Below, one piece after another: positions 1-8,293 of a stretch of 64,000 nucleotides of DNA (its first letter is position 1; each line of letters opens with the position of its first letter). The DNA comes from Streptomyces violaceoruber (lineage in GTDB: Bacteria > Actinomycetota > Actinomycetes > Streptomycetales > Streptomycetaceae). The position numbers and the translations under genes are program-made. The stretch spans positions 1 to 64,000 of the forward strand of contig JODI01000014.1 in NCBI GenBank assembly GCA_000720805.1, written 5' to 3'. A model generated the notes under the pieces. That model ran no database searches. It had not been told where the DNA came from and saw only the letters and a list, made by a program, of their open reading frames with translations.

Positions 1-16
1 TGTGTATAAGAGACAG
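1..16. other. Nextera/Tn5 mosaic-end adapter remnant
   Basis: The first 16 bases, TGTGTATAAGAGACAG, are the inner 16 of the 19-base Tn5 mosaic end used in Nextera libraries. This is not chromosomal sequence. Translated in frame with the first gene it gives the spurious N-terminus MYKRQ, a well-known adapter signature in protein databases. Genomic sequence begins at base 17, and position 1 is a contig end. Confidence 0.95.
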
Positions 17-1435
17 CCCCCACACCCCGAACCCGACGCCCCCCGCGACCTCGTCGGCATCGGCATCGGCCCCTTCAACCTCTCCCTCGCCGCCCTCGCC
101 CACCCCCTCACCGAACTCGACACCGTCTTCTACGAACAACGCCCCGCCTTCCACTGGCACCCCGGCCAGCTCATCGACGGCGCCACCATCCAGGTCCCCT
201 TCCTCGCCGACCTGGTCACCCTCGCCGACCCCACCAGCCCCTGGACCTTCCTCAACCACCTCAAGAACCGCGAGCGCCTCTTCCCCTTCTACTTCGCCGA
301 GCGCTTCCACATCCAGCGCGCCGAATACGACGCCTACTGCCGCTGGGTCTCGGAGAACCTGCCCACACTCCACTTCGGCCACCAGGTCGACGCCGTCCGC
401 TGGAACCCCGAACGCGACCTCTTCGAAGTCGACTTCACCCAACTCGACAGCGACGGAGAAGCCGAAGCCCTAGGCCGGACCTACACCCGCAACGTCGTCC
501 TCGGCATCGGCACCGAACCGTACGTACCCGACCCCCTCAAACCCCTCGTCGAAGCACCCGGCGTACCCGTCATCCACGCCGCCGACTACCTCGACCACCG
601 CGACACACTCCTCGCCGCCGAACACATCACCGTCATCGGCTCCGGACAGTCCGGCGCGGAAATCTTCCTCGACCTGCTCCGCCGACGCCCCGCCGGCCGC
701 GAGAAACTCCACTGGCTCGGCCGCACCGAAGCCTTCGCCCCCATGGAGTACTCAAAACTCGGCCTCGAACACTTCACCCCCGACTACACCCGCTACTTCC
801 ACGCCCTCACCGAAAGCGTCCGCGACCGCCTCGTCACCACCCAGTGGCAACTCCACAAAGGAATCGACGCCGACACCCTCGCCGCCATCCACGACGAGCT
901 CTACCGCCGCACCCTCGACGGCGGCTGGCCCGACACCGTCCTCACCCCCGGCGTCCGCGTCCGCACCGCCGGCCGCATCTCCATCACCAAAGTCGAACTC
1001 CACCTCGAACACACCCAGCAGAACAACCGCACCCGCCTCACCACCGACGCCGTCGTCCTCGCCACCGGCTACCGCGAACGCTCCCTCGACCGCATCCTCG
1101 CCGGCCTCGACCCCTACCTCCGCCGCGACAACCGCCAACGCCCCCGCGTCGACGAACAGTTCCGCCTCGTCCTCGACCCCTCCGTCACCGGCACCGACAG
1201 CCACGTCTACGTGCAGAACGCCGAACACCACACCCACGGCGTCGGCACCCCCGACCTCGGCCTCGCCGCCTGGCGCAGCGCCACCATCCTCAACACCCTG
1301 ACCGGCAAGGACCCCTACCCCCTGCCGGCCCGCACCGCCTTCACCACCTTCGGCCTCCACCACCCACAACCCCAGATCCCACCGGCCCGCCAGACACAGA
1401 CCCCGACACTCACACCCCTCGTCGACCGACGATGA
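17..1435 (+). CDS. Lysine N6-/ornithine N5-monooxygenase, siderophore biosynthesis (5' partial)
   Basis: FAD- and NADPH-dependent N-hydroxylase of the IucD/PvdA/SidA family, which hydroxylates the terminal amine of lysine (or ornithine) for hydroxamate siderophores. The FAD motif GIGPFNLSLAAL lies at the start of the genomic part, the NADPH motif VIGSGQSGAE in the middle, and the family ATGYRER motif near the C-terminus. The protein looks very like DesB of desferrioxamine synthesis as I remember it. However, the desC acyltransferase that normally follows desB is absent: the next gene is a convergent nucleotidase 70 bp away. The true start is missing because the contig begins inside or just upstream of the gene; residues before PHPEPD are adapter-derived. 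Only a few N-terminal residues are probably lost. Confidence 0.88.
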   Translation, partial: PPHPEPDAPRDLVGIGIGPFNLSLAALAHPLTELDTVFYEQRPAFHWHPGQLIDGATIQVPFLADLVTLADPTSPWTFLNHLKNRERLFPFYFAERFHIQRAEYDAYCRWVSENLPTLHFGHQVDAVRWNPERDLFEVDFTQLDSDGEAEALGRTYTRNVVLGIGTEPYVPDPLKPLVEAPGVPVIHAADYLDHRDTLLAAEHITVIGSGQSGAEIFLDLLRRRPAGREKLHWLGRTEAFAPMEYSKLGLEHFTPDYTRYFHALTESVRDRLVTTQWQLHKGIDADTLAAIHDELYRRTLDGGWPDTVLTPGVRVRTAGRISITKVELHLEHTQQNNRTRLTTDAVVLATGYRERSLDRILAGLDPYLRRDNRQRPRVDEQFRLVLDPSVTGTDSHVYVQNAEHHTHGVGTPDLGLAAWRSATILNTLTGKDPYPLPARTAFTTFGLHHPQPQIPPARQTQTPTLTPLVDRR

Positions 1436-1505
1436 GACCCGGGACGGCGAAGCGCCGGACAGGCCGGTGAAGCCCAAGACTGCGAAGCCCAAGACCGCGA
1501 AGCCT

Positions 1506-3311
1506 CTAGAAGACCGGCACGCCGTTCCTCGTCAACTCCCAGTCCACCGACGCGAAGTCCCTCGGATCCAGCACACCCTTCGCCGTCACCCACTCCGCGA
1601 TCCGCGTCCGGATCTCCGTCGACTCCGACCACAACTCCTTCGCGGACGCCACAAACGGGAACGCACCCCCGCCATTGGCACGGTAGTTATTCACCGCCAG
1701 CACGAACTGCCGACCATCGTCCAGCGCGACACCCTCATAGGTGAGGTTTTTGATCCGCGACCCCGCAGCCTGGGCGATGTCGATCTCGTACGACAACCCC
1801 GACACATAGTCGTAGTTGTAATCCGGACGACCACCCGCGTTCGTCAACTTCTCCACATCGACAACCGCACCCGCAGCCGTCTGCACGAAATACTCCGCCG
1901 AATACTCCAGATACGCCCGGACCTGCGCCCCCGTCATCACCTTCGCGACCAGCGTGTTGTCGTACACATACAGACTCGACAGATCCCGGATCGTCACCTC
2001 ACCCGCCGGAATCTCCGACGTCCGCGAAAACGGCGACGCCTGCGCGATCACGGGCAACGACGCATACTCCGTCCCCGCCAACGCCGCCCTCACCACGTCC
2101 TCCTGCACCCTCAGGATCAGATCGATGATCGGCGCGTCCTTGTAACGGGCATCGACGGTCGTCAGCGTCTCCGTCGCCGTACCGACCACCTGATTCACAT
2201 ACGCCACCACGACGTCATGGTCGGCCTTCAGCAGCCGCGTGATCCTCGGATCATCGGCGACCGAGTTCGAATTACGCACCGACGCCGCCACCGACTCGAC
2301 CGACCAACGCCCCTTCGAGAACACCAACTCGAAGTCGAACAACGACAACCGCTCCGCATACGCCAGCGGCTCCGACAGCACCACCTTCTTCCCCGTCACC
2401 TCGTTCGTCACCAGCAACTCAGGGATCTCCACATGCGCGTGCCCAACCAGAATCGCGTCGATCCCCGGTACCTGCCGCGCCACCAACGCCGCAGAATTCT
2501 CGACATACGGCACCTGATCACCGTACGACGACGTACCCGACGACCCCGAATGCGCCGACACCACCACCACATCCGCACCCATCGACCGCAGCTTCGGCAC
2601 CCACTTCGCCGCCTGCTCCTCCAACCCCGGGAACGTCAGCTTCCCCTGCACGTAAGCCTTGTCCCAGATCGCGATACCCGGGTTCGTCAGACCCAGCACC
2701 GCGACCTTCACCGGCGGCGCCCCCGGCACACGGAACGTCTTCATGAAGTACGGCGGAAACGCCGGCCTCAACGTCCTCGCGTCCAGCGCATTCGCACCCA
2801 GCAACGGAAAGTCGCACTGCTCCTCGAACTTCCGCAGCGTCTCGATCCCATAGTTGAACTCGTGATTGCCCAACGCCACCGCGTCATACCCGATCGCGTT
2901 CATCGCCGCCGCCATCGGATGCACCGGACCACCCTTCGCGGTGATCGGATCGACCTTCGCGTAGTAGTACGTCAGCGGCGTGCCTTGAATCGTGTCGCCG
3001 GCGTCCAACAACAACGTGTTGCCCCGGCCCTTCTCCTTACGCACCTGGTTCACCAGCGTCGAAATCCGCGCCAGACCCTGAGCGTTGCCCTGCGCGTCCG
3101 CGTACTCCGCGTCCTTGAAGTAGTCCCAGTTGAAGACGTGACCGTGCAGATCGGTCGTGCCCATCACCGTCAGCGAATACCTCTTCACAGGCCCGTGCCC
3201 CTTCTGTGCCTCCGCGGCCTGCGCCGCCGGAGCCGCCACCGCACCGGTCAAGGCCACCCCCGCCCCGGTCACAGCGGACTTCTTCAAGAACTTCCGACGG
3301 TTCAACGGCAT
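1506..3311 (-). CDS. Tat-exported bifunctional metallophosphatase/5'-nucleotidase
   Basis: Secreted nucleotide phosphohydrolase of the UshA/CpdB/YfkN type, expected to strip phosphate from extracellular nucleotides or cyclic nucleotides. The ATG at 3311 follows a strong GGAGGA site, and the 601-residue product begins with a twin-arginine signal (NRRKFLKK, then an Ala-rich stretch). Metallophosphatase metal ligands are all visible: DLHGH, GDTIQG, GNHEFNYG, VSAHSG and GHAHVE. The C-terminal half is the 5'-nucleotidase substrate domain, with ASPFSR and SLYVYDNTL. The reading frame continues upstream to 3770, but that extension is composition noise without a ribosome site. It is convergent with the N-hydroxylase and divergent from the SIMPL gene. 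Confidence 0.92.
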   Translation of the reverse strand: MPLNRRKFLKKSAVTGAGVALTGAVAAPAAQAAEAQKGHGPVKRYSLTVMGTTDLHGHVFNWDYFKDAEYADAQGNAQGLARISTLVNQVRKEKGRGNTLLLDAGDTIQGTPLTYYYAKVDPITAKGGPVHPMAAAMNAIGYDAVALGNHEFNYGIETLRKFEEQCDFPLLGANALDARTLRPAFPPYFMKTFRVPGAPPVKVAVLGLTNPGIAIWDKAYVQGKLTFPGLEEQAAKWVPKLRSMGADVVVVSAHSGSSGTSSYGDQVPYVENSAALVARQVPGIDAILVGHAHVEIPELLVTNEVTGKKVVLSEPLAYAERLSLFDFELVFSKGRWSVESVAASVRNSNSVADDPRITRLLKADHDVVVAYVNQVVGTATETLTTVDARYKDAPIIDLILRVQEDVVRAALAGTEYASLPVIAQASPFSRTSEIPAGEVTIRDLSSLYVYDNTLVAKVMTGAQVRAYLEYSAEYFVQTAAGAVVDVEKLTNAGGRPDYNYDYVSGLSYEIDIAQAAGSRIKNLTYEGVALDDGRQFVLAVNNYRANGGGAFPFVASAKELWSESTEIRTRIAEWVTAKGVLDPRDFASVDWELTRNGVPVF

Positions 3312-3452
3312 GTCTCGATCTCCTCCGGAAACAGTCAACGACGCGCGTAGATTCTGACCCGTACACGCCGACCGCAACAGCCCCCACAGGTTTCGATCTG
3401 ATGACCGGCCAAGACCGCCAACACGCAGGAACCGACCTGCCACAGTGGAACC

Positions 3453-4169
3453 ATGACCACCCCACCCACGGACGACCCCCAACCCGCCGTCCCCTACGGC
3501 ACCCCCGACGCCCCCCGCATCGCCGTCCGCGGCGAAGCCCACCTCGAAGTCGACCCCGAAATCGCCCGCCTCCACATCACCGTCGCCTCCCGCGGCAAAG
3601 ACCGCCGCACCGCCCTCGACGACCTCACCCGCCGCAACACCACCGCACTCGACCTCATCAAGACCTACGGCGACGCAGTCGAACGACTCGAAACCGGCGC
3701 CTTCTCCATCACCCCACAACTCAAAGAAGGCCGCGGCGAACGCATCCACGCCCACCACGGCAGCGTCCACATCACCGCCGAACTCACCGACTTCACCGCC
3801 CTCGGCGAACTCGCCACCCGCCTCGCCGACCTCGACCTCACCCGCGTCGACGGCCCCTGGTGGACCCTCCGCCCCGACTCACCCGCCCACCGCCAAGCCC
3901 GACAACAAGCCGTACGAGAAGCCGTACAGCGAGCCAGGGAATACGCCGAAGCACTCGGCACCACCCTCACCGCCCTCGTCGAACTCGCCGACCTCGGCGC
4001 CGAGACCACCCCACCGGCCTACCCCGCCGCACCCGGCAGCCGCATGCGCTCCATGGCCCGCGGCGCCACCGAAGACACCACCGCCGCCCCCCTCGACCTC
4101 GAACCCCAACGCCAACGCGTCCATGCCCAGGTCAACGCCCGATTCACCATGGCCCCACCGCACCTGTGA
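3453..4169 (+). CDS. SIMPL (DUF541) domain protein
   Basis: A 238-residue protein with one SIMPL/DUF541 domain: a start such as IAVRGEAHLEVDPEIARLHI, a central region with repeated threonine-rich strands, and the family C-terminal region around residues 150-235. There is no signal peptide or membrane segment, so it is probably cytoplasmic. The biochemical role of the family is not settled. It is the first gene on the plus strand, divergent from the exported nucleotidase (141 bp gap) and 178 bp ahead of pyk. Codons end mainly in C but GAA and CAA are used more than elsewhere in the window, a trait shared with the first gene. Confidence 0.85.
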   Translation: MTTPPTDDPQPAVPYGTPDAPRIAVRGEAHLEVDPEIARLHITVASRGKDRRTALDDLTRRNTTALDLIKTYGDAVERLETGAFSITPQLKEGRGERIHAHHGSVHITAELTDFTALGELATRLADLDLTRVDGPWWTLRPDSPAHRQARQQAVREAVQRAREYAEALGTTLTALVELADLGAETTPPAYPAAPGSRMRSMARGATEDTTAAPLDLEPQRQRVHAQVNARFTMAPPHL

Positions 4170-4347
4170 CCCCGAGAAGCCCGGGGGCGCCGAAGAAAAA
4201 GCAATCGCAAACAAATACGACCCCCGAATGCTCATCGGAGCACCCCCGCGCACAATTCGAGCTTTGTCAATAGTCCTTCACTCAAAGATTGTTCAGTCGT
4301 CACCCCCGACCAATTCTCTACCGACGAGTAGGTAATAGTCTCGAAAC

Positions 4348-5778
4348 ATGCGCCGAGCAAAAATCGTCTGCACACTGGGCCCCGCCACCGACTCGTACGA
4401 CCAGCTCAAAGACCTGGTCGACGCCGGAATGGACGTCGCCCGCTTCAACCTCAGCCACGGCACCCACGCCGAACACGAGGAGCGCTACCACCGCGTACGC
4501 AAGGCCTCCGACGAAACCGGCCACAGCGTCGGCCTCCTCGCCGACCTCCAAGGCCCCAAGATCCGCCTCGGCCACTTCACCGAAGGCCCCGTACTCCTCG
4601 AACGCGGCGACACCTTCACCATCACCGTCGAAGAAAACGCCCAAGGAGACCGCCACAGCTGCGGCACCACCCACCAAGGCCTCGCCACCGACGTCACCCC
4701 CGGCGAACGCATCCTCGTCGACGACGGCAAGGTCTCCCTCGAAGTCACCTCCATCGACGGCCCCCGCGTCCACACCACCGTCATCGAAGGCGGCGTGATC
4801 TCCGACCACAAGGGCCTCAACCTCCCCGGAGTCGCGGTGTCCGTCCCCGCACTCTCCGACAAGGACGAAGCAGACCTCCGCTGGGCGCTGCGCATGGGCT
4901 TCGACGTCATCGCACTCTCCTTCGTGCGCAGCGGCCGCGACATCGAAGACGTCCACCGCATCATGGACGAAGAGGGACGCAGGCTCCCCGTCATCGCCAA
5001 AGTGGAGAAACCCCAGGCCGTCGACGCCATCGACGACATCGTCGCCGCCTTCGACGGCATCATGGTCGCCCGCGGCGACCTCGGCGTGGAAATGCCCCTC
5101 GAACAAGTCCCCCTCGTCCAAAAACGAGCGATCAAACTCGCCAAGCGCAACGCCAAGCCGGTCATCGTCGCCACGCAAATGCTCGACTCCATGATCGAGA
5201 ACTCCCGCCCCACCAGGGCCGAGGCGAGCGACGTGGCCAACGCGGTCATCGACGGCACGGACGCCGTGATGCTGTCCGGCGAGACCAGCGTCGGAAAATA
5301 CCCGGTCGAAACGGTCCGCACCATGGCCAAGATCGTCGAAGCGGCCGAGGAAGACCTCCTGGCCAAGGGCCTCCCACCGCTCACCGAAAGCAACAAACCC
5401 CGCACCCAGGGCGGCGCAGTCGCCCGAGCGGCCGCCGAGATGGGCGACTTCCTCGGCGCCAGGTTCCTCGTCGCCTTCACCCAGTCCGGCGACACCGTCC
5501 GCCGCCTCTCCCGCTACCGCTCCCCGATCCCCCTCCTCGCCTTCACCCCCGAACCGGCGACCCGCTCCCAGCTCAGCCTGACCTGGGGCGTGGAGACGTT
5601 CCTCGGCCCTGGCGCCGACTCCACGGACGCGATGATCAACCAGATGGACGAACTCCTGCTCAAGTACGGCCGCTGCGAGCAGGGCGACGTCGTGGTCATC
5701 ACAGCCGGCTCCCCGCCCGGGGTGTCCGGGTCGACGAACCTGGTGCGCGTGCACCACATCGGGGTGGACGACAAGTAG
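4348..5778 (+). CDS. pyk: Pyruvate kinase
   Basis: Converts phosphoenolpyruvate and ADP to pyruvate and ATP in glycolysis. The 476-residue length is normal. The N-terminus MRRAKIVCTLGPATDS is diagnostic, followed by the FNLSHG substrate-site motif, the catalytic IAKVEKPQA signature, the MVARGDLGVEMP metal/PEP motif and the MLDSMIENSRPTRAE helix. The C-terminal domain (about residues 350-476) contains FTQSGDTVRRLSRYR and the usual GSPPGVSGSTN effector-site region. No convincing Shine-Dalgarno precedes the ATG; the 178 bp upstream is unusually AT-rich (around 4194-4300) and must hold the promoter. It is convergent with the LAGLIDADG gene, 12 bp stop to stop. Confidence 0.97.
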   Translation: MRRAKIVCTLGPATDSYDQLKDLVDAGMDVARFNLSHGTHAEHEERYHRVRKASDETGHSVGLLADLQGPKIRLGHFTEGPVLLERGDTFTITVEENAQGDRHSCGTTHQGLATDVTPGERILVDDGKVSLEVTSIDGPRVHTTVIEGGVISDHKGLNLPGVAVSVPALSDKDEADLRWALRMGFDVIALSFVRSGRDIEDVHRIMDEEGRRLPVIAKVEKPQAVDAIDDIVAAFDGIMVARGDLGVEMPLEQVPLVQKRAIKLAKRNAKPVIVATQMLDSMIENSRPTRAEASDVANAVIDGTDAVMLSGETSVGKYPVETVRTMAKIVEAAEEDLLAKGLPPLTESNKPRTQGGAVARAAAEMGDFLGARFLVAFTQSGDTVRRLSRYRSPIPLLAFTPEPATRSQLSLTWGVETFLGPGADSTDAMINQMDELLLKYGRCEQGDVVVITAGSPPGVSGSTNLVRVHHIGVDDK

Positions 5779-5790
5779 GCCGGCCAAGCG

Positions 5791-6549
5791 TCAGTGCTTG
5801 GGGCCTACGTGGGCGTCCATGAGGGCGACTGAGGCTTTGCGGGCGACGGAGATGTTGAACGGGTCGCTGCCGCGAGCGAGCGTCGTCCACTCGACGCCCA
5901 CCTTGTCGAGCGTGTCGGTGAAGAGCCTCCGGATGTCGTCCGACTTGTTGGAGAAGAAGTAGCGCGGGTATTCGTAGCGCTTGCGCTCACCGGCGACGAG
6001 ACGAGTCGTCCAGTTGGTGATGCGGCAGCCGTCGGAGTGGATGAGCCCTCGGATGAACTCCCAGGGGTGAGCGTCGACGATGGCCTGCTGCCAGGGTTCC
6101 AGGGTGATGCTGCGCTCGTGCTTCTTACCGGGGCCGTGCTGGGGGAAGAGGCAGGGCCAGTGCGGGTAGTAGCCGGCTACTGAGACGTATCCCTGCGCCT
6201 GGACGCGGTAGGCGTTGTGTGCCGGATTGACAGCACGCACGGCGGCCTCGCAAGCCTCAATGAGTCCCGGCCACGCATCAGCGCATGCGATGCGGAGGTA
6301 GTAGCCGGTGCCGCGCGTGTGCGCGCTGATACAGCCGTCGCCGAGGTAGAGGCCCAGCAGGTAGGCGTACGAGACTTCATCGGCCGGTAGACCGGGAGGC
6401 GGGGTTGCCATGCGGGGCAGGGGCTCGAGTCGTGTCTGCCAGGAGCGGATCGCGGCACGGGAGATCCCCGTCTCCCGGCTCACCGAGTTCAGACTGCGCC
6501 CCTGCGCGACTAGCGTGAGCGCCCGCTTGCGTGTGCTGACGTCGTACAT
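5791..6549 (-). CDS. HTH-LAGLIDADG homing-endonuclease-like protein
   Basis: A 252-residue protein with two parts. The first 45 residues form a transposase-like helix-turn-helix (ALTLVAQGRSLNSVSRETGI, then AAIRSWQ). The remainder carries two LAGLIDADG-type motifs, AYLLGLYLGDGCIS near residue 60 and FIRGLIHSDGCRI near residue 160, each with the acidic residue expected for metal binding. It therefore resembles a free-standing monomeric homing endonuclease with a DNA-recognition module, though many such actinobacterial proteins are annotated only as regulators. The ATG at 6549 is preferred over a GTG at 6582 that lacks a ribosome site. It lies downstream of, and in the same direction as, a tRNA gene, with a terminator between. 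Confidence 0.75.
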   Translation of the reverse strand: MYDVSTRKRALTLVAQGRSLNSVSRETGISRAAIRSWQTRLEPLPRMATPPPGLPADEVSYAYLLGLYLGDGCISAHTRGTGYYLRIACADAWPGLIEACEAAVRAVNPAHNAYRVQAQGYVSVAGYYPHWPCLFPQHGPGKKHERSITLEPWQQAIVDAHPWEFIRGLIHSDGCRITNWTTRLVAGERKRYEYPRYFFSNKSDDIRRLFTDTLDKVGVEWTTLARGSDPFNISVARKASVALMDAHVGPKH

Positions 6550-6588
6550 GCGGCCACTCTGCGAGAGTGATCGCGACGACACGCAGCA

Positions 6589-6624
6589 AAAAGCGGATGT
6601 TCACGAGAACGTGGACATCCGCTT
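6589..6624 (-). terminator. Rho-independent terminator after tRNA-Leu
   Basis: On the minus strand a near-perfect hairpin (arms 6615-6624 and 6591-6600, AAGCGGATGT / ACATCCGCTT, extended by CACG/CGTG) is followed by a short run of T. It sits 32 bases past the tRNA 3' end and before the LAGLIDADG gene, so it should end the tRNA transcript. Confidence 0.75.
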
Positions 6625-6655
6625 CCGGTTGGCGACCTTGGAATCGAAGGAAAAG

Positions 6656-6730
6656 TGCCCCGGGTCGGACTCGAACCGACACTGTATGGGTTTTGAATCC
6701 ATTGCCTGCTGCCAATTGGGCTACCGGGGC
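6656..6730 (-). tRNA. tRNA with CAA anticodon (Leu), 75 nt
   Basis: The minus strand folds as a tRNA: 7-bp acceptor GCCCCGG/CCGGGGC with discriminator A, D arm with AATTGG loop, T arm GTCGG-TTCGAGT-CCGAC, and an anticodon loop TTCAAAA giving CAA, which decodes the leucine codon UUG. CCA is not encoded. Two oddities are visible. The variable region is only 5 nt, whereas bacterial tRNA-Leu normally has a long class II arm. The base pair closing the anticodon stem is an A-C mismatch. The tRNA fold is clear; the isotype rests on the anticodon alone. Confidence 0.85.
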
Positions 6731-6829
6731 CCAGCGAATCGAAGGTTTGCCCCGACCCGCTGCCCGTCCACCTTACCGCAGCTAGGTAGGCTCTTGTCAG
6801 CAGTACCCGCCCCTGAACGAGGAGCCCCC

Positions 6830-7486
6830 GTGACCGCCCCCGAGTCGCCCCAGCCCGTAGACGCGCCCGACGACGACAAGTCGCACGTGCCTCCGCTGAC
6901 GACCCGTGTCGTCATCGCCGAGGACGAGGCCCTGATCCGGCTCGATCTCAAGGAGATGCTGGAAGAGGAGGGCTACAGCGTCGTCGGTGAGGCCGGTGAC
7001 GGTGAGCAGGCCGTCGAGCTCGCCCGTGAGCACAAGCCGGACCTGGTGATCCTGGACGTGAAGATGCCGAAGCTCGACGGCATCTCGGCGGCCGAGAAGA
7101 TCGCCGAGGAGCGGATCGCCCCGGTGCTGATGCTGACCGCGTTCTCGCAGCGTGACCTGGTCGAGCGGGCGAGGGACGCCGGTGCGATGGCGTATCTGGT
7201 GAAGCCGTTCAGCAAGAGTGATGTCGTTCCGGCGATCGAGATGGCCGTCTCGCGGTTCACGGAGCTGCGGGAGCTGGAGAACGAGGTCGCGGATCTTTCG
7301 CAGCGGCTGGAGACGCGGAAGCTGGTGGACCGCGCGAAGTCGATTCTGCAGACGGAGTACGGGCTGACGGAGCCGGCGGCGTTCCGGTGGATCCAGAAGA
7401 CGTCGATGGATCGTCGGATGTCGATGCAGCAGGTGGCGGAGGCGGTCATCCAGGACGCGGACGAGAAGAAGAACGGCAAGGGCTGA
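6830..7486 (+). CDS. pdtaR: ANTAR-domain response regulator, PdtaR-like
   Basis: A 218-residue two-component response regulator with an RNA-binding output. The receiver domain (about residues 25-140) has the acidic pair E31/D32, the phospho-acceptor D76 in LVILDVKMPKLDG, and K125 in LVKPFS. The ANTAR domain (about 160-210, with RAKSILQTEYGLTEPAAF and MSMQQVAEAV) binds paired hairpins in nascent RNA and prevents termination. The family match is PdtaR of Mycobacterium, whose cognate kinase PdtaS is not in this window. The GTG start at 6830 follows GAGGAG with good spacing; the frame upstream runs through the tRNA and is not coding. It is divergent from the tRNA. Confidence 0.93.
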   Translation: MTAPESPQPVDAPDDDKSHVPPLTTRVVIAEDEALIRLDLKEMLEEEGYSVVGEAGDGEQAVELAREHKPDLVILDVKMPKLDGISAAEKIAEERIAPVLMLTAFSQRDLVERARDAGAMAYLVKPFSKSDVVPAIEMAVSRFTELRELENEVADLSQRLETRKLVDRAKSILQTEYGLTEPAAFRWIQKTSMDRRMSMQQVAEAVIQDADEKKNGKG

Positions 7487-7517
7487 CACGCCAGGTCGTT
7501 CGGCCGTATGTACGGCG

Positions 7518-7551
7518 AGGCCCGCACCCTCCGGCCGAGGGGTGCGGGCCT
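7518..7551. terminator. Bidirectional terminator between pdtaR and livF
   Basis: A perfect 12-bp stem, AGGCCCGCACCC (7518-7529) pairing with 7540-7551, with a 10-base loop, lies between the convergent ends of the response regulator and livF. It probably serves both strands, although only the plus side has even a short T run. Confidence 0.75.
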
Positions 7552-7576
7552 TGTCGTATGCCGTCGGCGGCGGGGG

Positions 7577-8293
7577 TCAGTCCTCGCCGAGGTACGCCTT
7601 GCGTACGGATTCGTCGTGGAGCAGGTCCTGTCCGGTGCCGGAGAGGACGATGTTGCCGATCTCCATGACGTGTCCTTGGTCGGCGAGTGACAGTGCCGCC
7701 TGGGCGTTCTGTTCGACCAGGAGGATGGTCGTGCCCTGGGACTTGAGTTCGCTGATCGTGGCCATGATTTTCTGCATCATGATCGGCGAGAGGCCCATGG
7801 AGGGTTCGTCGAGCATGAGGAGTTTCGGCTGCGACATGAGCGCGCGGCCCATGGCGAGCATCTGTTGTTCGCCGCCGGAGAGGGTGCCCGCGGCCTGTTT
7901 CCTGCGTTCTCCGAGGATGGGGAAGAGGTCGTAGGCGCGCTGGATGTCCTTTTCGATGCCTTCTTTGTCCTTGCGGAGGAAGGCGCCGAGCTGGAGGTTC
8001 TCCGTGATCGTCAGGCGCGGGAAGATGTGCCGGCCTTCGGGGGAGTGGGCGAGGCCCAGGGAGACGATCTTGTGGGCGGGGATGCTTTTGAGGGGTTTGC
8101 CGTCGAAGACGATGCGGCCGCTGGTGGGCTTGAGGAGCCCGGAGAGGGTGCGCAGGGTTGTGGTCTTGCCGGCGCCGTTGGTGCCGATGAGGGTGACGAT
8201 CTGGCCGGCTTCGACGCTGAAGGAGATGCCCTTGACGGCTTCGATCTTGCCGTAGGCGACCTTGAGGTCCTCGACCTCCAGCAGTGCGGTCAC
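7577..8293 (-). CDS. livF: Branched-chain amino acid ABC transporter ATPase LivF
   Basis: Second ATPase of the high-affinity branched-chain amino acid importer; 238 residues, cytoplasmic, paired with LivG on the LivHM permease. Walker A is GTNGAGKTT, the ABC signature LSGGEQQ, and Walker B LLMLDEPSMGL followed by the H-loop region. The GTG start at 8293 overlaps the livG stop in a GTGA tetramer, indicating translational coupling. It is the last gene of a five-gene operon reading leftwards and ends at the hairpin shared with pdtaR. Confidence 0.95.
   Translation of the reverse strand: MTALLEVEDLKVAYGKIEAVKGISFSVEAGQIVTLIGTNGAGKTTTLRTLSGLLKPTSGRIVFDGKPLKSIPAHKIVSLGLAHSPEGRHIFPRLTITENLQLGAFLRKDKEGIEKDIQRAYDLFPILGERRKQAAGTLSGGEQQMLAMGRALMSQPKLLMLDEPSMGLSPIMMQKIMATISELKSQGTTILLVEQNAQAALSLADQGHVMEIGNIVLSGTGQDLLHDESVRKAYLGED

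Noticed and set aside
1467..3350. 627-codon plus-strand frame opposite the nucleotidase gene
   Set aside because: Antisense shadow caused by strong codon bias; Arg/His-rich composition, no ribosome site, and the opposite strand has a complete enzyme.
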